From positions 504,223-568,222 of the forward strand of contig NZ_FNGY01000005.1 of the NCBI RefSeq assembly GCF_900103665.1: DNA of 64,000 nt. Reading direction: 5' to 3'. Position 1 is the first letter of the stretch, and each line of letters starts with the position of its first letter. The translations under genes were made by a program, and so were the position numbers. This DNA is from Pedobacter steynii (GTDB taxonomy: Bacteria; Bacteroidota; Bacteroidia; Sphingobacteriales; Sphingobacteriaceae). Positions 34,764 through 42,830 of this stretch are shown piece after piece. The notes under the pieces are model-generated. The model worked only from the letters and a program-made list of their open reading frames with translations. It did no database searches and was not told where the DNA came from.

Positions 34764-35182
34764 TGATCAAAAGAATAACCGCCGCGTTTGCCTTATTATT
34801 GCTCTTTGCAGGTTGTGGTAAAGACGATGGGAGTTATATTCCTAATGTTCAGGTAAGGTACCATATGACTGCAGCTGCTTTTAGTGTGGATGCAAAAAAT
34901 GGTGTTTATATCGTTGAGAACATTGGAGTTGCGGGTATCATGATCATTAAGATCGCAGTGAATAATTATGTTGCTTTTGACCGCTGTAGTTCTGTTAATC
35001 CTGAACAACGCTGCAAAGTAACGGTGGACGATAGTGGAATTACTGCCACTGATCCATGTTCAGGAGCTAAATTTTTGCTTACTGATGGCAGCCCTCAAAA
35101 AGCTCCGGCAGTACGTGCTTTAAAGTCATACCAGGTATCTTTGTCCGGTATTGGTAATGGCGAAATAAATGTATCTAATTGA
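34763..35182 (+). CDS. Rieske-like lipoprotein lacking the histidine ligands
   Basis: 139 residues. Signal MIKRITAAFALLLLFAGC gives a lipoprotein (Cys18). The mature part has the strand order of a Rieske ferredoxin domain: FDRCSSVNPEQRCKVTVDD where the first CxH pair would be, then ATDPCSGAKFLLTDGSPQKAP and ALKSYQVSLSG, which is the typical ending (G-x-P...PL-x-Y-x-V). Histidines of the two CxH/CxxH motifs are absent; three cysteines remain. This suggests a Rieske fold without a normal [2Fe-2S] cluster, perhaps a disulfide-stabilised relative. It is translationally coupled to pheS (1-bp overlap) and to the TetR gene (1-bp overlap). Function unknown. Confidence 0.72.
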   Translation: MIKRITAAFALLLLFAGCGKDDGSYIPNVQVRYHMTAAAFSVDAKNGVYIVENIGVAGIMIIKIAVNNYVAFDRCSSVNPEQRCKVTVDDSGITATDPCSGAKFLLTDGSPQKAPAVRALKSYQVSLSGIGNGEINVSN

Positions 35183-35757
35183 TGGAACCAGAGAAAATTA
35201 AAGAAAGTATAATTAGAGCAGCTAAAGAGTTATTCAGGAAATACGGGTATCACAAAACAAGTGTTAACGAGATTGCGAAGAAAGCGCGTATAGCCAAAGC
35301 CACCATATATAAGTATTTCGAGAGTAAGGAACAGGTGCTGGATGCCATTTTAATGGATTATCTGGATTTGAACCTACATGAGATCCTTAAAAATAAGGCT
35401 CAGTTTGCAAATGAAGAAGAACACCTGAAGGCACTGGTAATGAAAACCTGCAGGTTAACCTATACCGTTTGCAATGAATTTATCGGATGGGATTTCGTAA
35501 GGGAGAATGCCAATTCTCAGGAGTTTTTAAAACATCTTTCTGATCAGTTGGAATCATTGTTGCTTTCCGCTTATCTGGAACTCGATCACTTTAAAAACAA
35601 CCCTTCCCGAAAAGAAGGACTGGCCTTTTTGTTGAAAGCCAGTAAGAGCATTGTATTCTCCTTCGCCTTTACTTCTGTTAGCGATTCTGATGTTCGGAAG
35701 AACTTTGTGAGTTTCCAGAAGGAGCTTTTGCCTTTTCTTGTTAAAGCCGCTTTATAG
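35182..35757 (+). CDS. TetR/AcrR family transcriptional regulator
   Basis: 191 residues from ATG 35182, which overlaps the upstream stop by one base (TGATG); a TTG one codon earlier is less likely. The N-terminal helix-turn-helix is classical: IIRAAKELFRKYGYHKTSV, NEIAKKARIAKATIYKYFES and KEQVLDAIL. The ligand-binding C-terminal half is divergent, as usual, and gives no clue to the inducer. It follows the Rieske-like lipoprotein in the same transcript. A convergent unknown gene begins 3 bp past its stop. Confidence 0.92.
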   Translation: MEPEKIKESIIRAAKELFRKYGYHKTSVNEIAKKARIAKATIYKYFESKEQVLDAILMDYLDLNLHEILKNKAQFANEEEHLKALVMKTCRLTYTVCNEFIGWDFVRENANSQEFLKHLSDQLESLLLSAYLELDHFKNNPSRKEGLAFLLKASKSIVFSFAFTSVSDSDVRKNFVSFQKELLPFLVKAAL

Positions 35758-35760
35758 TCA

Positions 35761-36324
35761 TTAGTCCTTCCATCCCCAGGGAGCGGAAGGCGTATCTATT
35801 GTTTTTGATAAGTCGAACTTGACCGTAAACAGGCGGTCGGAGCCAATTCGTCTCAGGTTATAGGAAAAGAGATCTTTATCCAGTGTAATCCACCATACAT
35901 TGGTTGATGCATTGGGAAGCAGACTACTGGTTTGCTGATCTGCCGGGAAAAACTGGATTTCCGGCAAGCCTGCATTTGTACTTGTTCCTCCATATTGTGT
36001 TACTTTATCTTCTGAACCATCCTCATGGCGATGGTCGTGCTTGAGGCTGATCCGGTCGTTGGCAAAAGTCAGTACCCAGGTTCTGGATTTGTTTTCTCCC
36101 ACAAAGAATGGAATCCTTATGGTATTCTCTTCACAAGAGCGGACATGCATCGTTAGTTTTTTATTGCTGAAGTCGTCGTTCCCTGCACCTGCAGAAATGC
36201 TTCCTTCATAGGACTTTCCGCAATGTTTTTTTAGGTTTTCCCAAAATTGTCTTGCTGCACTTTTTTCCTGTGCATAACCGATCGTACTCATGCTTAAAAG
36301 CAATAAAAAAAACAGTTTCTTCAT
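35761..36324 (-). CDS. Unknown secreted protein
   Basis: 187 residues from ATG 36322-36324; signal peptide MKKLFFLLLLSMSTIGYAQ. An upstream start at 36339 would only add five residues. The mature part has FWENLKKHCGKSYEGSIS, LTMHVRSCEENTIRIPF, LKHDHRHEDGSEDKVTQYGG and ends in APWGWKD. The look is of a small single-domain periplasmic protein with two cysteines and a His/Asp-rich loop. Similar proteins are common in Bacteroidota, but I do not recognise a function. It is convergent with the TetR gene and divergent from the small ORF at 36445. Confidence 0.8.
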   Translation of the reverse strand: MKKLFFLLLLSMSTIGYAQEKSAARQFWENLKKHCGKSYEGSISAGAGNDDFSNKKLTMHVRSCEENTIRIPFFVGENKSRTWVLTFANDRISLKHDHRHEDGSEDKVTQYGGTSTNAGLPEIQFFPADQQTSSLLPNASTNVWWITLDKDLFSYNLRRIGSDRLFTVKFDLSKTIDTPSAPWGWKD

Positions 36325-36388
36325 GTTTTGAAGGTACATAATTATAAAACTGTTTAAGATAATTTGACATAAACTTAATGTATACCGT

Positions 36389-36420
36389 TTTGGTGTTTGG
36401 TATAAAAATAGCTATATTTG
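36389..36420 (+). promoter_or_regulatory. Full consensus promoter of a small ORF
   Basis: TTTG (36389-36392), 20-bp spacer, TATATTTG (36413-36420): exact matches to both halves of the Bacteroidota housekeeping promoter. Expected start near 36426, about 19 nt before the ATG at 36445. Confidence 0.72.
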
Positions 36421-36444
36421 CGTCATTATCAATGCATAAGACAA

Positions 36445-36555
36445 ATGAGTAAAGAAGTTTTAGAGATTTCTGTTTTAGTTGATGAGAAGTTTGATATGAG
36501 CTTTAACCTTGTTGAAGGCATTTTTGGTTTTATCCTTAAAGTCTTTGGTAAGTAG
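36445..36555 (+). CDS. Small ORF, 36-aa peptide with amphipathic C-terminus
   Basis: ATG 36445 to TAG 36555 encodes 36 residues: MSKEVLEISVLVDEKFDMSF followed by NLVEGIFGFILKVFGK. The first half is acidic and the last 15 residues are hydrophobic with two lysines, fitting an amphipathic helix that could touch the membrane. A full consensus promoter sits at the right distance upstream (36389-36420) and a weak GA-rich stretch precedes the ATG. No homologue recognised. The 240 bp between it and rlmD show no further supported gene. Confidence 0.55.
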   Translation: MSKEVLEISVLVDEKFDMSFNLVEGIFGFILKVFGK

Positions 36556-36780
36556 CATCTGATATCCTGATTTCTTGTTTAAAAGGCGTTAAAATGCCGA
36601 CAGGAAATCCTTATGTCTTGAAATTCCAATTTTCCCTTACTATTTATAAACCCGCTTTATTCGAAAGACGCTGAAATTTCCGGAGAGGATAATGATGTTG
36701 AAGAAATGATAGAGAGGAAACCCGCCTAATCAGGCTTCATAGCCATTAAAAAAACAAATATATTCTGATGAAAAAAATCT

Positions 36781-36788
36781 TAAATTTG
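36781..36788 (+). promoter_or_regulatory. -7 element of rlmD promoter
   Basis: TAAATTTG (TAnnTTTG) ends 7 bp before the rlmD ATG; implies a nearly leaderless transcript. No -33 TTTG at proper spacing. Confidence 0.5.
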
Positions 36789-36795
36789 CGGCATA

Positions 36796-38277
36796 ATGAG
36801 TAGAAATAGAAAATCCGGAACGGTAACCATTATTCCCAATCTAAGAATTATTGATATTGCTGAAGAAGGCAAAGGGGTAGGTAAAGCAGATGAATTGGTG
36901 GTATTTGTGGATAAAGCTGTACCCGGCGACGTCGTTGATGTTCGTGTAGTAAAGAAAAAGAAAAATTTTGCTGAGGCTGTAATTGAGTCATTACACGAAA
37001 AGTCGGAACTGAGAACAGATCCTTTTTGTCAGCATTTCGGAACCTGTGGTGGCTGTAAGTGGCAACACATGAGCTACGATGCACAATTGACATTTAAGCA
37101 TAAAAATGTGGAGGCTGCCTTGCAGCGACTGGCTAAAATTGATACTTCTGCTATGGAGCCTATTTTGGGTTCCGCTGAGAATAAATACTACCGCAATAAA
37201 CTGGAATATACTTTTTCTAACAAACGTTGGTTGAACAAACAGGATATGCCGGCTGCGGAGTCTGCATTGGAAAACGGAGAAGAAGAAGCTTCTGAAGAAA
37301 AAGCAGCGCTGGAAATGAATGCCCTGGGTTTTCACGTTCCCTTGCGCTTTGATAAAATCCTGGATATCGAGCATTGTTATTTACAGGCCGAGCCTTCCAA
37401 CACTTTGAGAAATACTGTAAGAAGTTATGCCCTGGAAAATGGAATGAGCTTTTACGACCTTCGTAACCACGAGGGGAGTCTGAGAAATCTGATCATCAGG
37501 ACTTCTTCCACAGGAGAAGTGATGGTGGTGGTGGTTTTTGCTTACGTGGAGCAGGAACAGGCAGATGGCTTGATGGAGCACCTGAAAGTTAATTTCCCGG
37601 AGATTACTTCGCTTTTATACATCATGAACCAGAAGAAAAATGATACCATTTTCGATCAGGAGGTCATTACCTACGCCGGAAGAGATCACATTTTTGAGGA
37701 AATGAATGGACTGAAGTTTAAGATCGGTGCAAAATCATTCTATCAAACAAATTCTATACAGGCGCATGAATTGTATAAAATCACCAAAGAGTTTGCGGGT
37801 TTCTCCGGGGATGAACTGGTTTATGATTTATATACAGGTGCAGGAACGATTGCCAATTTTGTTGCTTCCAGTGTCAAACAGGTGATTGGTGTAGAATACG
37901 TACCAACAGCAATTGAAGATGCTAAATTCAATTCTGCATTGAACGGCATTGACAATACTGTTTTCTATGCAGGTGATATGAAAGATATTCTGACTACTCA
38001 GTTTATTGCAGAACATGGGAAACCTGATGTGGTAATTACGGATCCGCCAAGGGCTGGAATGCATGCAGATGTTGTTGCACGGTTACTGGAGATGGAGGCC
38101 GAGAAGATTGTTTATGTAAGCTGTAATGCAGCGACACAAGCAAGAGATCTTGCTTTGTTAAAGGAGAAATATGAAGTTGTTCGCATTAAGCCTGTGGATA
38201 TGTTTCCGCATACCCAGCATGTTGAAAACGTAGTTTTATTAAGATTTACAGGAAGCACTTCTCCAGAGGTTCTTTAA
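36796..38277 (+). CDS. rlmD: 23S rRNA (uracil-5-)-methyltransferase, RlmD/RumA type
   Basis: 493 residues. An N-terminal TRAM-like domain (about 10-60: EEGKGVGKADELVVFVDKAV) is followed by an iron-sulfur cysteine set, CQHFGTCGGCKWQHMSYD plus a later EHCYLQAEP, then the SAM methyltransferase core: YDLYTGAGTIANFVA (SAM), VITDPPRAGMHADV and YVSCNAATQARDL, which holds the catalytic Cys. It transfers a methyl group to C5 of a uridine in 23S rRNA (or tRNA in some paralogues). An acidic insertion around residues 155-175 (EEEASEEKAALE) is probably a loop. It is followed 19 bp later by a small conserved-looking gene. Confidence 0.92.
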   Translation: MSRNRKSGTVTIIPNLRIIDIAEEGKGVGKADELVVFVDKAVPGDVVDVRVVKKKKNFAEAVIESLHEKSELRTDPFCQHFGTCGGCKWQHMSYDAQLTFKHKNVEAALQRLAKIDTSAMEPILGSAENKYYRNKLEYTFSNKRWLNKQDMPAAESALENGEEEASEEKAALEMNALGFHVPLRFDKILDIEHCYLQAEPSNTLRNTVRSYALENGMSFYDLRNHEGSLRNLIIRTSSTGEVMVVVVFAYVEQEQADGLMEHLKVNFPEITSLLYIMNQKKNDTIFDQEVITYAGRDHIFEEMNGLKFKIGAKSFYQTNSIQAHELYKITKEFAGFSGDELVYDLYTGAGTIANFVASSVKQVIGVEYVPTAIEDAKFNSALNGIDNTVFYAGDMKDILTTQFIAEHGKPDVVITDPPRAGMHADVVARLLEMEAEKIVYVSCNAATQARDLALLKEKYEVVRIKPVDMFPHTQHVENVVLLRFTGSTSPEVL

Positions 38278-38296
38278 GCAAATAAGATATATTAGA

Positions 38297-38698
38297 ATGG
38301 ATATTGAAGAGTTATTGCCTCAGCAGCCCGAGGGTTCGAAAGAAGAACCTAAGAAACAAAGCCCGCTGGTGAGTTTAGAAAAAGATCTGGAATTGTATTC
38401 AGACTCTGTTAAGGAGGTCTCTATCGCAATTATGTCGGAAGGTATTTCGACACATCCTATCTTTGTTGCCCACCAACACACGGTGAGTATAGGTGAAGTC
38501 ATTCTTGACAGAAAAGAATTGAATACTGATTGGACCATCCAGGCATCCACAATGGATGAGTTTATAGAAAAAGGAATCATTAATCCTGAAAAGAAAGCAC
38601 TATTTCTGAAAAGCTACAAAAAACCGGAAGATTTTATGTGCGTCTTTGTGATCGTTCCTGAAGGAGCTAACTTTATTTATTATCCGTATAAAAAATAG
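38297..38698 (+). CDS. Small conserved-looking protein downstream of rlmD
   Basis: 133 residues, not recognised by function. The N-terminus is a charged, probably disordered stretch (residues 1-25, Gln/Pro/Glu/Lys-rich); the rest is a compact alpha/beta protein: EVSIAIMSEGISTHPIFVAHQ, IGEVILDRKELNTDWTI, ASTMDEFIEKGIINPEKKALFL and MCVFVIVPEGANFIYYPYK. No signal or membrane segment, so cytoplasmic. It is 19 bp downstream of rlmD and followed by a terminator, so it is the last gene of that operon. Confidence 0.8.
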   Translation: MDIEELLPQQPEGSKEEPKKQSPLVSLEKDLELYSDSVKEVSIAIMSEGISTHPIFVAHQHTVSIGEVILDRKELNTDWTIQASTMDEFIEKGIINPEKKALFLKSYKKPEDFMCVFVIVPEGANFIYYPYKK

Positions 38699-38756
38699 CG
38701 CTGATGCGCTATTCTTTTGTAAAGAGTAAACCTTTTATCCGGACATGATCTATTAT

Positions 38757-38779
38757 AAAGCCATCAATCTGATGGCTTT
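38757..38779 (+). terminator. Terminator of the rlmD operon
   Basis: Perfect 10-bp stem (38757-38766 with 38770-38779), ATC loop, then TGTTTTTT. Confidence 0.88.
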
Positions 38780-38801
38780 TGTTTTTTGCTAAAAGCAAAA
38801 A

Positions 38802-38830
38802 ATCCCTACCAGGAATTCCTGAGTAGGGAT
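38802..38830 (-). terminator. Terminator of the GIN-domain gene
   Basis: Minus-strand hairpin: outer 8-bp stem (38823-38830 with 38802-38809) enclosing the palindrome AGGAATTCCT, followed on the minus strand by six T's. Confidence 0.85.
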
Positions 38831-38853
38831 AAACTAAAAACTAATGGTCTAAA

Positions 38854-39570
38854 TTATTTTATTCTCGTTACGTCTCCGCTTTTCGAGGATGATGTTTTAT
38901 TCACAGCAGGATCTCCTTTGTAATTGATATCACTTCCACCACTGGCACTGGCTTCCAATCCTTTTGTAACATGTACATTGGCATCAGAACCGCCACTTGC
39001 AGTTACCTTAGCATATTCAGATACCAGGTTGAGGGCATCAACATCTGAACCTCCGCTCGATTGGATGTTCAGATTGCTTACTGTTCCTTTGAGGTTGGCA
39101 TCAGAGCCACCACTAACGGTCAGCTCCAGGTCTTTTGCTGCAATCTCCATTTTGATGTCAGAACCTCCGGAAGCCTGAATTTTAAGTGAGGTTGTTTTTA
39201 AAGTGTTTTGCCCATAGACATCACTACCACCACTGGCGGTAATGGCCTGTAAAGTTTTATAGTTCACATAAACTTTTAAAGTCTGATTTTTAAACATGCG
39301 CTGCCAGCTGATGTTCTTTTTGTATCTGATATTCAGGGAAGAGCCGTTTTTTTCTACTTCTACATTTTTAATCAGGTCCTCATGTCCGCTGACCTTGATG
39401 TTTTCTGAATTGCTTTGTGTAAGGTAAAGGTCTATTCCGCTGGCTACACTTACTTCATTGAAATTGGTAAGTGCTATATTTTTGCTTTCCTGTGCTGTTG
39501 CAGTCAGGGTATTTAATGAAAATGCAAGAAGTACAGGAAGGGCAGATTTAAATATTGTTGTACTTTTCAT
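38854..39570 (-). CDS. GIN-domain (DUF2807) putative auto-transporter adhesin, secreted
   Basis: 238 residues, signal peptide MKSTTIFKSALPVLLAFSLNTLTATAQ. The rest is one DUF2807 domain: NFNEVSVASGIDLYLTQSNSENIKV, then a series of SGGSD motifs about every 18-20 residues (GGSDVYG, GGSDIKM, GGSDANL, GGSDVDA, GGSDANV, GGSDINY), as expected for a right-handed beta-helix in which each turn has the same corner. Function of the family is unknown despite the adhesin label. It stands alone with its own terminator. Confidence 0.9.
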   Translation of the reverse strand: MKSTTIFKSALPVLLAFSLNTLTATAQESKNIALTNFNEVSVASGIDLYLTQSNSENIKVSGHEDLIKNVEVEKNGSSLNIRYKKNISWQRMFKNQTLKVYVNYKTLQAITASGGSDVYGQNTLKTTSLKIQASGGSDIKMEIAAKDLELTVSGGSDANLKGTVSNLNIQSSGGSDVDALNLVSEYAKVTASGGSDANVHVTKGLEASASGGSDINYKGDPAVNKTSSSKSGDVTRIK

Positions 39571-39707
39571 GTTGTCGGTTTGTTAAGGTTTATATGGATT
39601 AGACGCTGCGAGGCAGGAAACGTTGCATCATTTAGAAAATATTTTTCAAATATTTGAATATGACCCTTAAAATCGTTCTTTTTGTAGTATAAACAATGAA
39701 ATAACAA

Positions 39708-40217
39708 ATGGCAGAATCTCAATTGCTTATTCTAGATAAGAAGCAGATACAACAAAAGATTAACAGGATCGCTTACCAGGTATTGGAAGATAACCTGGGT
39801 GAGAAGGAAATTGTATTGGCCGGAATATGGGATAGGGGCTATAAGATAGCATTGCGTTTAAAAAAGGTGTTGTCTAAGATTTCTGATCTTAAGATCACCA
39901 TGTTGAAGGTAGACCTTGACCGCGTAAGTACGAAGCTCGTTGCCAATACCGATTTAGACGAAAGTCACTGGAAAAATAAGGTGATTATTTTAGTAGATGA
40001 TGTGTTGAATAGTGGAAAAACGCTGGCATATGGCCTGGGTGTTTTCCTGAATACGCCCCATAAAAAAATCAGAACGGTAGTGTTGGTCGACAGGAGTCAT
40101 AAAATATTTCCTATTGCTACAGATTTCGTAGGGCTGCAAATGTCGACAGTTTTAAAGGAACATGTGGATGTGGTTATTGATGTAGAGGGAGAGGAAGACC
40201 GGGTTTATTTGAGTTAA
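39708..40217 (+). CDS. Phosphoribosyltransferase family protein (PyrR/HPRT-like)
   Basis: 169 residues. PRPP-binding motif VIILVDDVLNSGKTLAYGL is textbook (about 97-115); the hood/core strands IVLAGIWDRGYKIALRLKK and VVLVDRSHKIFPIATDFVG match type I PRTases. It may salvage a base or, as PyrR-like proteins, regulate pyrimidine genes; the sequence does not decide. It starts a cluster with an acyltransferase (38 bp downstream) and a glycosyltransferase. Confidence 0.87.
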   Translation: MAESQLLILDKKQIQQKINRIAYQVLEDNLGEKEIVLAGIWDRGYKIALRLKKVLSKISDLKITMLKVDLDRVSTKLVANTDLDESHWKNKVIILVDDVLNSGKTLAYGLGVFLNTPHKKIRTVVLVDRSHKIFPIATDFVGLQMSTVLKEHVDVVIDVEGEEDRVYLS

Positions 40218-40255
40218 TTTTTGCATTTAAAGCTTATTTTTCTCATTTTAGGGAG

Positions 40256-40879
40256 ATGTACCGGTCCCGTAAAAGCCCAATAATTTTTCAATTCTTTTCC
40301 TGGTATATCGCTTATATCATAAAGAAGGACTTTTCCAGCTATACTTATAACAGGCTTCAGCTTAAAGAAGATGAAGCCATATTACTCTTGTCTAACCATT
40401 TCAGCTGGTGGGATGGTTTTCTGATGTTCCAACTGAATAAAGTGGTATTTAAAAAGGAATTCCATGTGCTGGTGTCGGATGAAGATTACCGGAAACAATG
40501 GTTCTTGAAATATTTGGGTGCTTTTGCTGCGGATACCAAAGGCAAAGATGTGGTAGAAACATTGATCTATGCCGGACAACTATTGGATCAGCCACAAAAC
40601 CTGGTGCTGTTATTTCCTCAGGGAAGGCTTTATACGAGCTATATCAATAGCATTTCATTTGAAAGAGGAGTGATGCAACTCATCAATGCTTCCAAAAAGA
40701 AATTTCAGATCGTATTCTCTGCAACACTCATCGATTACTTCGATAAAAGAAAGCCAAAAGCAGAAAGTCACCTCTTAAGTTGGGAAGCGGAGGAATACAT
40801 GAGCCTGCAGTTGTTGAAAAGAGAATACAACAAACATTATAATAATGCCGTCAGTAAGCAAAGTAAAGAGGTGGCATGA
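40256..40879 (+). CDS. 1-acyl-glycerol-3-phosphate acyltransferase-like protein
   Basis: 207 residues. The PlsC-type HX4D motif is clear in LLSNHFSWWDGFLMF, with a second block FPQGRLYTSYINSISFERGV that corresponds to the family's FPEGxRS motif with Gln in place of Glu. It has an N-terminal hydrophobic patch but no signal peptide, so a membrane-associated cytoplasmic enzyme. The last four bases overlap the start of the glycosyltransferase gene (ATGA), so the pair is translationally coupled. An acyltransferase/glycosyltransferase pair of this kind could modify a carotenoid (CruC/CruD-like) or a glycolipid; this is inference. Confidence 0.83.
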   Translation: MYRSRKSPIIFQFFSWYIAYIIKKDFSSYTYNRLQLKEDEAILLLSNHFSWWDGFLMFQLNKVVFKKEFHVLVSDEDYRKQWFLKYLGAFAADTKGKDVVETLIYAGQLLDQPQNLVLLFPQGRLYTSYINSISFERGVMQLINASKKKFQIVFSATLIDYFDKRKPKAESHLLSWEAEEYMSLQLLKREYNKHYNNAVSKQSKEVA

Positions 40880-41841
40880 TCATTTTCATTTATACAGTCC
40901 TTGTTTTCTTAGTATTACGTTTTTCAGTCACCTTGTTTAACTTTCTGTCTAATCCAAAAATGGGAAATTATGGAAGAAAGTTTACAGATCCCGTTTCCCT
41001 GATCATTAAGGTTGAAAAGGAAGCATCTGAAGCGGATGAATTACTGGCCTCCATAGCTGCACAGGATTATAAACATTTACAAATCATCATTCAATATGCG
41101 GCAGCTCCTTTTTCTGTAAAGGATGCTACCGGCGATTATTTTTTGTTTTTAGAGGCAAACACGGTGCTGAAGAATGGGTTTATTCATAGCCTGATTTATC
41201 GGACTAAAATCTTTAACCTCGCCTTACTCAGTGTGATCCCAACCCAGAAAAATGTGGGTCTTTTAGCTAGCTGTGTTTATCCTTTGAGTGACTTTGTCTT
41301 GTTAAACCTGTTTCCGTTAAGACTGGTCCGATTGATCAATCACCCTGTGTTTGCAACAGCAAATGAATCCTGTCTGTTTTTCGATGCGAGGATATATCGC
41401 CAGTTTAAATGGGATGAAAGGGTGAAAAGAAACGTATCCAGAGCGGTGGAAATTGTAAAAATGGTAAAGCAGGAGGGACTGAAAGCAGATGTTTTGCTAG
41501 GCAACAGGCTGATATATTTTGGAGAAAGACAATTGAAATCTGGTTTTCTTCTTTTCTCCAGGCGTCTGATGCTTAACTTTAGTAACAATGTCTTAGTCGC
41601 AGTTCTCTATTTAATTCTTGTCATTGCTGGCCCCATCGTCGTGGCCATTGAGTTGGAACCTGCATTTCTGGTTTTGCCTTTTGGTTTGATCTTTTTGTCG
41701 AGGGTGATGACCTCATTTTTATCGGCCCAGCACCCTGTTCCCAATATTTTGCTTCATCCTCTACAAATGTTGGCCCTGGTATTGTTGTTGCTTGGTAACC
41801 TGTGGAATAGGGTATTCTCAGGTCTTGGTGATAAGAAATAG
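40876..41841 (+). CDS. Membrane GT2-like glycosyltransferase, degenerate DXD
   Basis: 321 residues. One N-terminal membrane helix (MIIFIYTVLVFLVLRFSVTL), a short glycosyltransferase-2-like domain (DPVSLIIKVEKEASEADELL, ASIAAQDYKHLQIIIQYAA, GDYFLFLEANTVLKNGFI) and three or four C-terminal helices (VLVAVLYLILVIAGPIVVAI, FLVLPFGLIFLSRVM). The usual DAD/DXD metal site reads EAN here, so activity or metal use may be altered. The architecture resembles CruC-type carotenoid glycosyltransferases. It overlaps the acyltransferase gene by 4 bp and is followed by ispH, an isoprenoid gene, 58 bp later. Confidence 0.78.
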   Translation: MIIFIYTVLVFLVLRFSVTLFNFLSNPKMGNYGRKFTDPVSLIIKVEKEASEADELLASIAAQDYKHLQIIIQYAAAPFSVKDATGDYFLFLEANTVLKNGFIHSLIYRTKIFNLALLSVIPTQKNVGLLASCVYPLSDFVLLNLFPLRLVRLINHPVFATANESCLFFDARIYRQFKWDERVKRNVSRAVEIVKMVKQEGLKADVLLGNRLIYFGERQLKSGFLLFSRRLMLNFSNNVLVAVLYLILVIAGPIVVAIELEPAFLVLPFGLIFLSRVMTSFLSAQHPVPNILLHPLQMLALVLLLLGNLWNRVFSGLGDKK

Positions 41842-41861
41842 CATATCAAACTCTTTTTGTG

Positions 41862-41869
41862 TAATTTTG
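41862..41869 (+). promoter_or_regulatory. -7 element of ispH promoter
   Basis: TAATTTTG fits TAnnTTTG and ends 30 bp before the ispH ATG. Confidence 0.4.
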
Positions 41870-41899
41870 TAGTCTCATTGATTTCTATATAATTGATTT

Positions 41900-42748
41900 A
41901 TGAAATACGATTTAGCCGTAACTATAGATAAAGCATCAGGGTTTTGTTTCGGAGTGGTGTATGCGATCGACATGGCTGAAGACATTCTCGATGAAGACGA
42001 ATATTTGTATTGCCTGGGCGATATTGTACACAATGATGAGGAAGTGAAGCGCTTAACAGCTAAAGGGCTAAGGATAATCGATCATGAACAACTGCGTGAA
42101 TTGAAGAACGAGAAAGTTCTGATTCGTGCACATGGAGAGGCACCTTCTACCTATCAGCTCGCTTTAGAGAATGAGCTGATCTTAATTGATGCTTCTTGTC
42201 CGGTAGTACTAAAACTGCAGAACAGGATTAAAAATTCTCATGATGAAGATGAACAGATCCTGATTTTTGGTAAGCATGGGCATGCTGAGGTCATTGGATT
42301 GCAGGGGCAAACCGATGGAAAAGCGATTGTTTTCCAGGATCTTGCGGAGCTGGATGAGGTGGCGCTGCCCCCGAAATTCACTTTATATAGCCAGACCACA
42401 AAGAGCACGGACAAATTTTACCACATCAAAGAAGAACTGATCAGCAGGGGATATGACGTGAAAGCAAATGATACCATTTGCAGACAGGTTTCCAACAGAT
42501 ACGGTGATTTAGAGAAATTCGTTGTTAATTTTGATAAAATACTCTTTGTATCCGGCAAGAAATCCTCCAACGGAAAAGTATTGTATGATGTATGCAAAAA
42601 ATACAATACCAACGCTTATTTCATCTCTAACATAGAGGAGATCGACCTGAATTGGTTCTCTGCTAAAGATAAAGTTGGTATTTGTGGGGCAACCTCTACG
42701 CCGATGTGGCTGATGGAGCAAGTTAAGGCTAAGCTGGAATCTTATTAA
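41900..42748 (+). CDS. ispH: 4-hydroxy-3-methylbut-2-enyl diphosphate reductase
   Basis: 282 residues. The three [4Fe-4S] cysteines are in ASGFCFGVVYAI (about 17), IDASCPVVLKL (about 97) and NDTICRQVSNRY (about 194). The HGEAPSTY segment and the TQTTKSTDKF/SSNGKVL/TSTPMWLMEQV blocks complete the LytB/IspH pattern. It performs the last step of the MEP pathway, giving IPP and DMAPP. The N-terminal length is slightly shorter than E. coli IspH, typical of Bacteroidota. Confidence 0.95.
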   Translation: MKYDLAVTIDKASGFCFGVVYAIDMAEDILDEDEYLYCLGDIVHNDEEVKRLTAKGLRIIDHEQLRELKNEKVLIRAHGEAPSTYQLALENELILIDASCPVVLKLQNRIKNSHDEDEQILIFGKHGHAEVIGLQGQTDGKAIVFQDLAELDEVALPPKFTLYSQTTKSTDKFYHIKEELISRGYDVKANDTICRQVSNRYGDLEKFVVNFDKILFVSGKKSSNGKVLYDVCKKYNTNAYFISNIEEIDLNWFSAKDKVGICGATSTPMWLMEQVKAKLESY

Positions 42749-42822
42749 AATAATCAAACATCATTAAAAAGTAATTATTGGTTTTCCCTTAAGAGATACA
42801 GGGTTATAATCGATTGATTAGT

Positions 42823-42830
42823 TATTTTTG
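42823..42830 (+). promoter_or_regulatory. -7 element of hemH promoter
   Basis: TATTTTTG (TAnnTTTG) ends 8 bp before the hemH ATG, again implying an almost leaderless message. Confidence 0.5.

Noticed and set aside
36613..36729. Frame after the small ORF reading NFPLLFINPLYSKDAEISG with acidic tail
   Set aside because: A TGA lies two codons after its only ATG and no alternative start follows, so it cannot be translated as it stands; possibly a relic.
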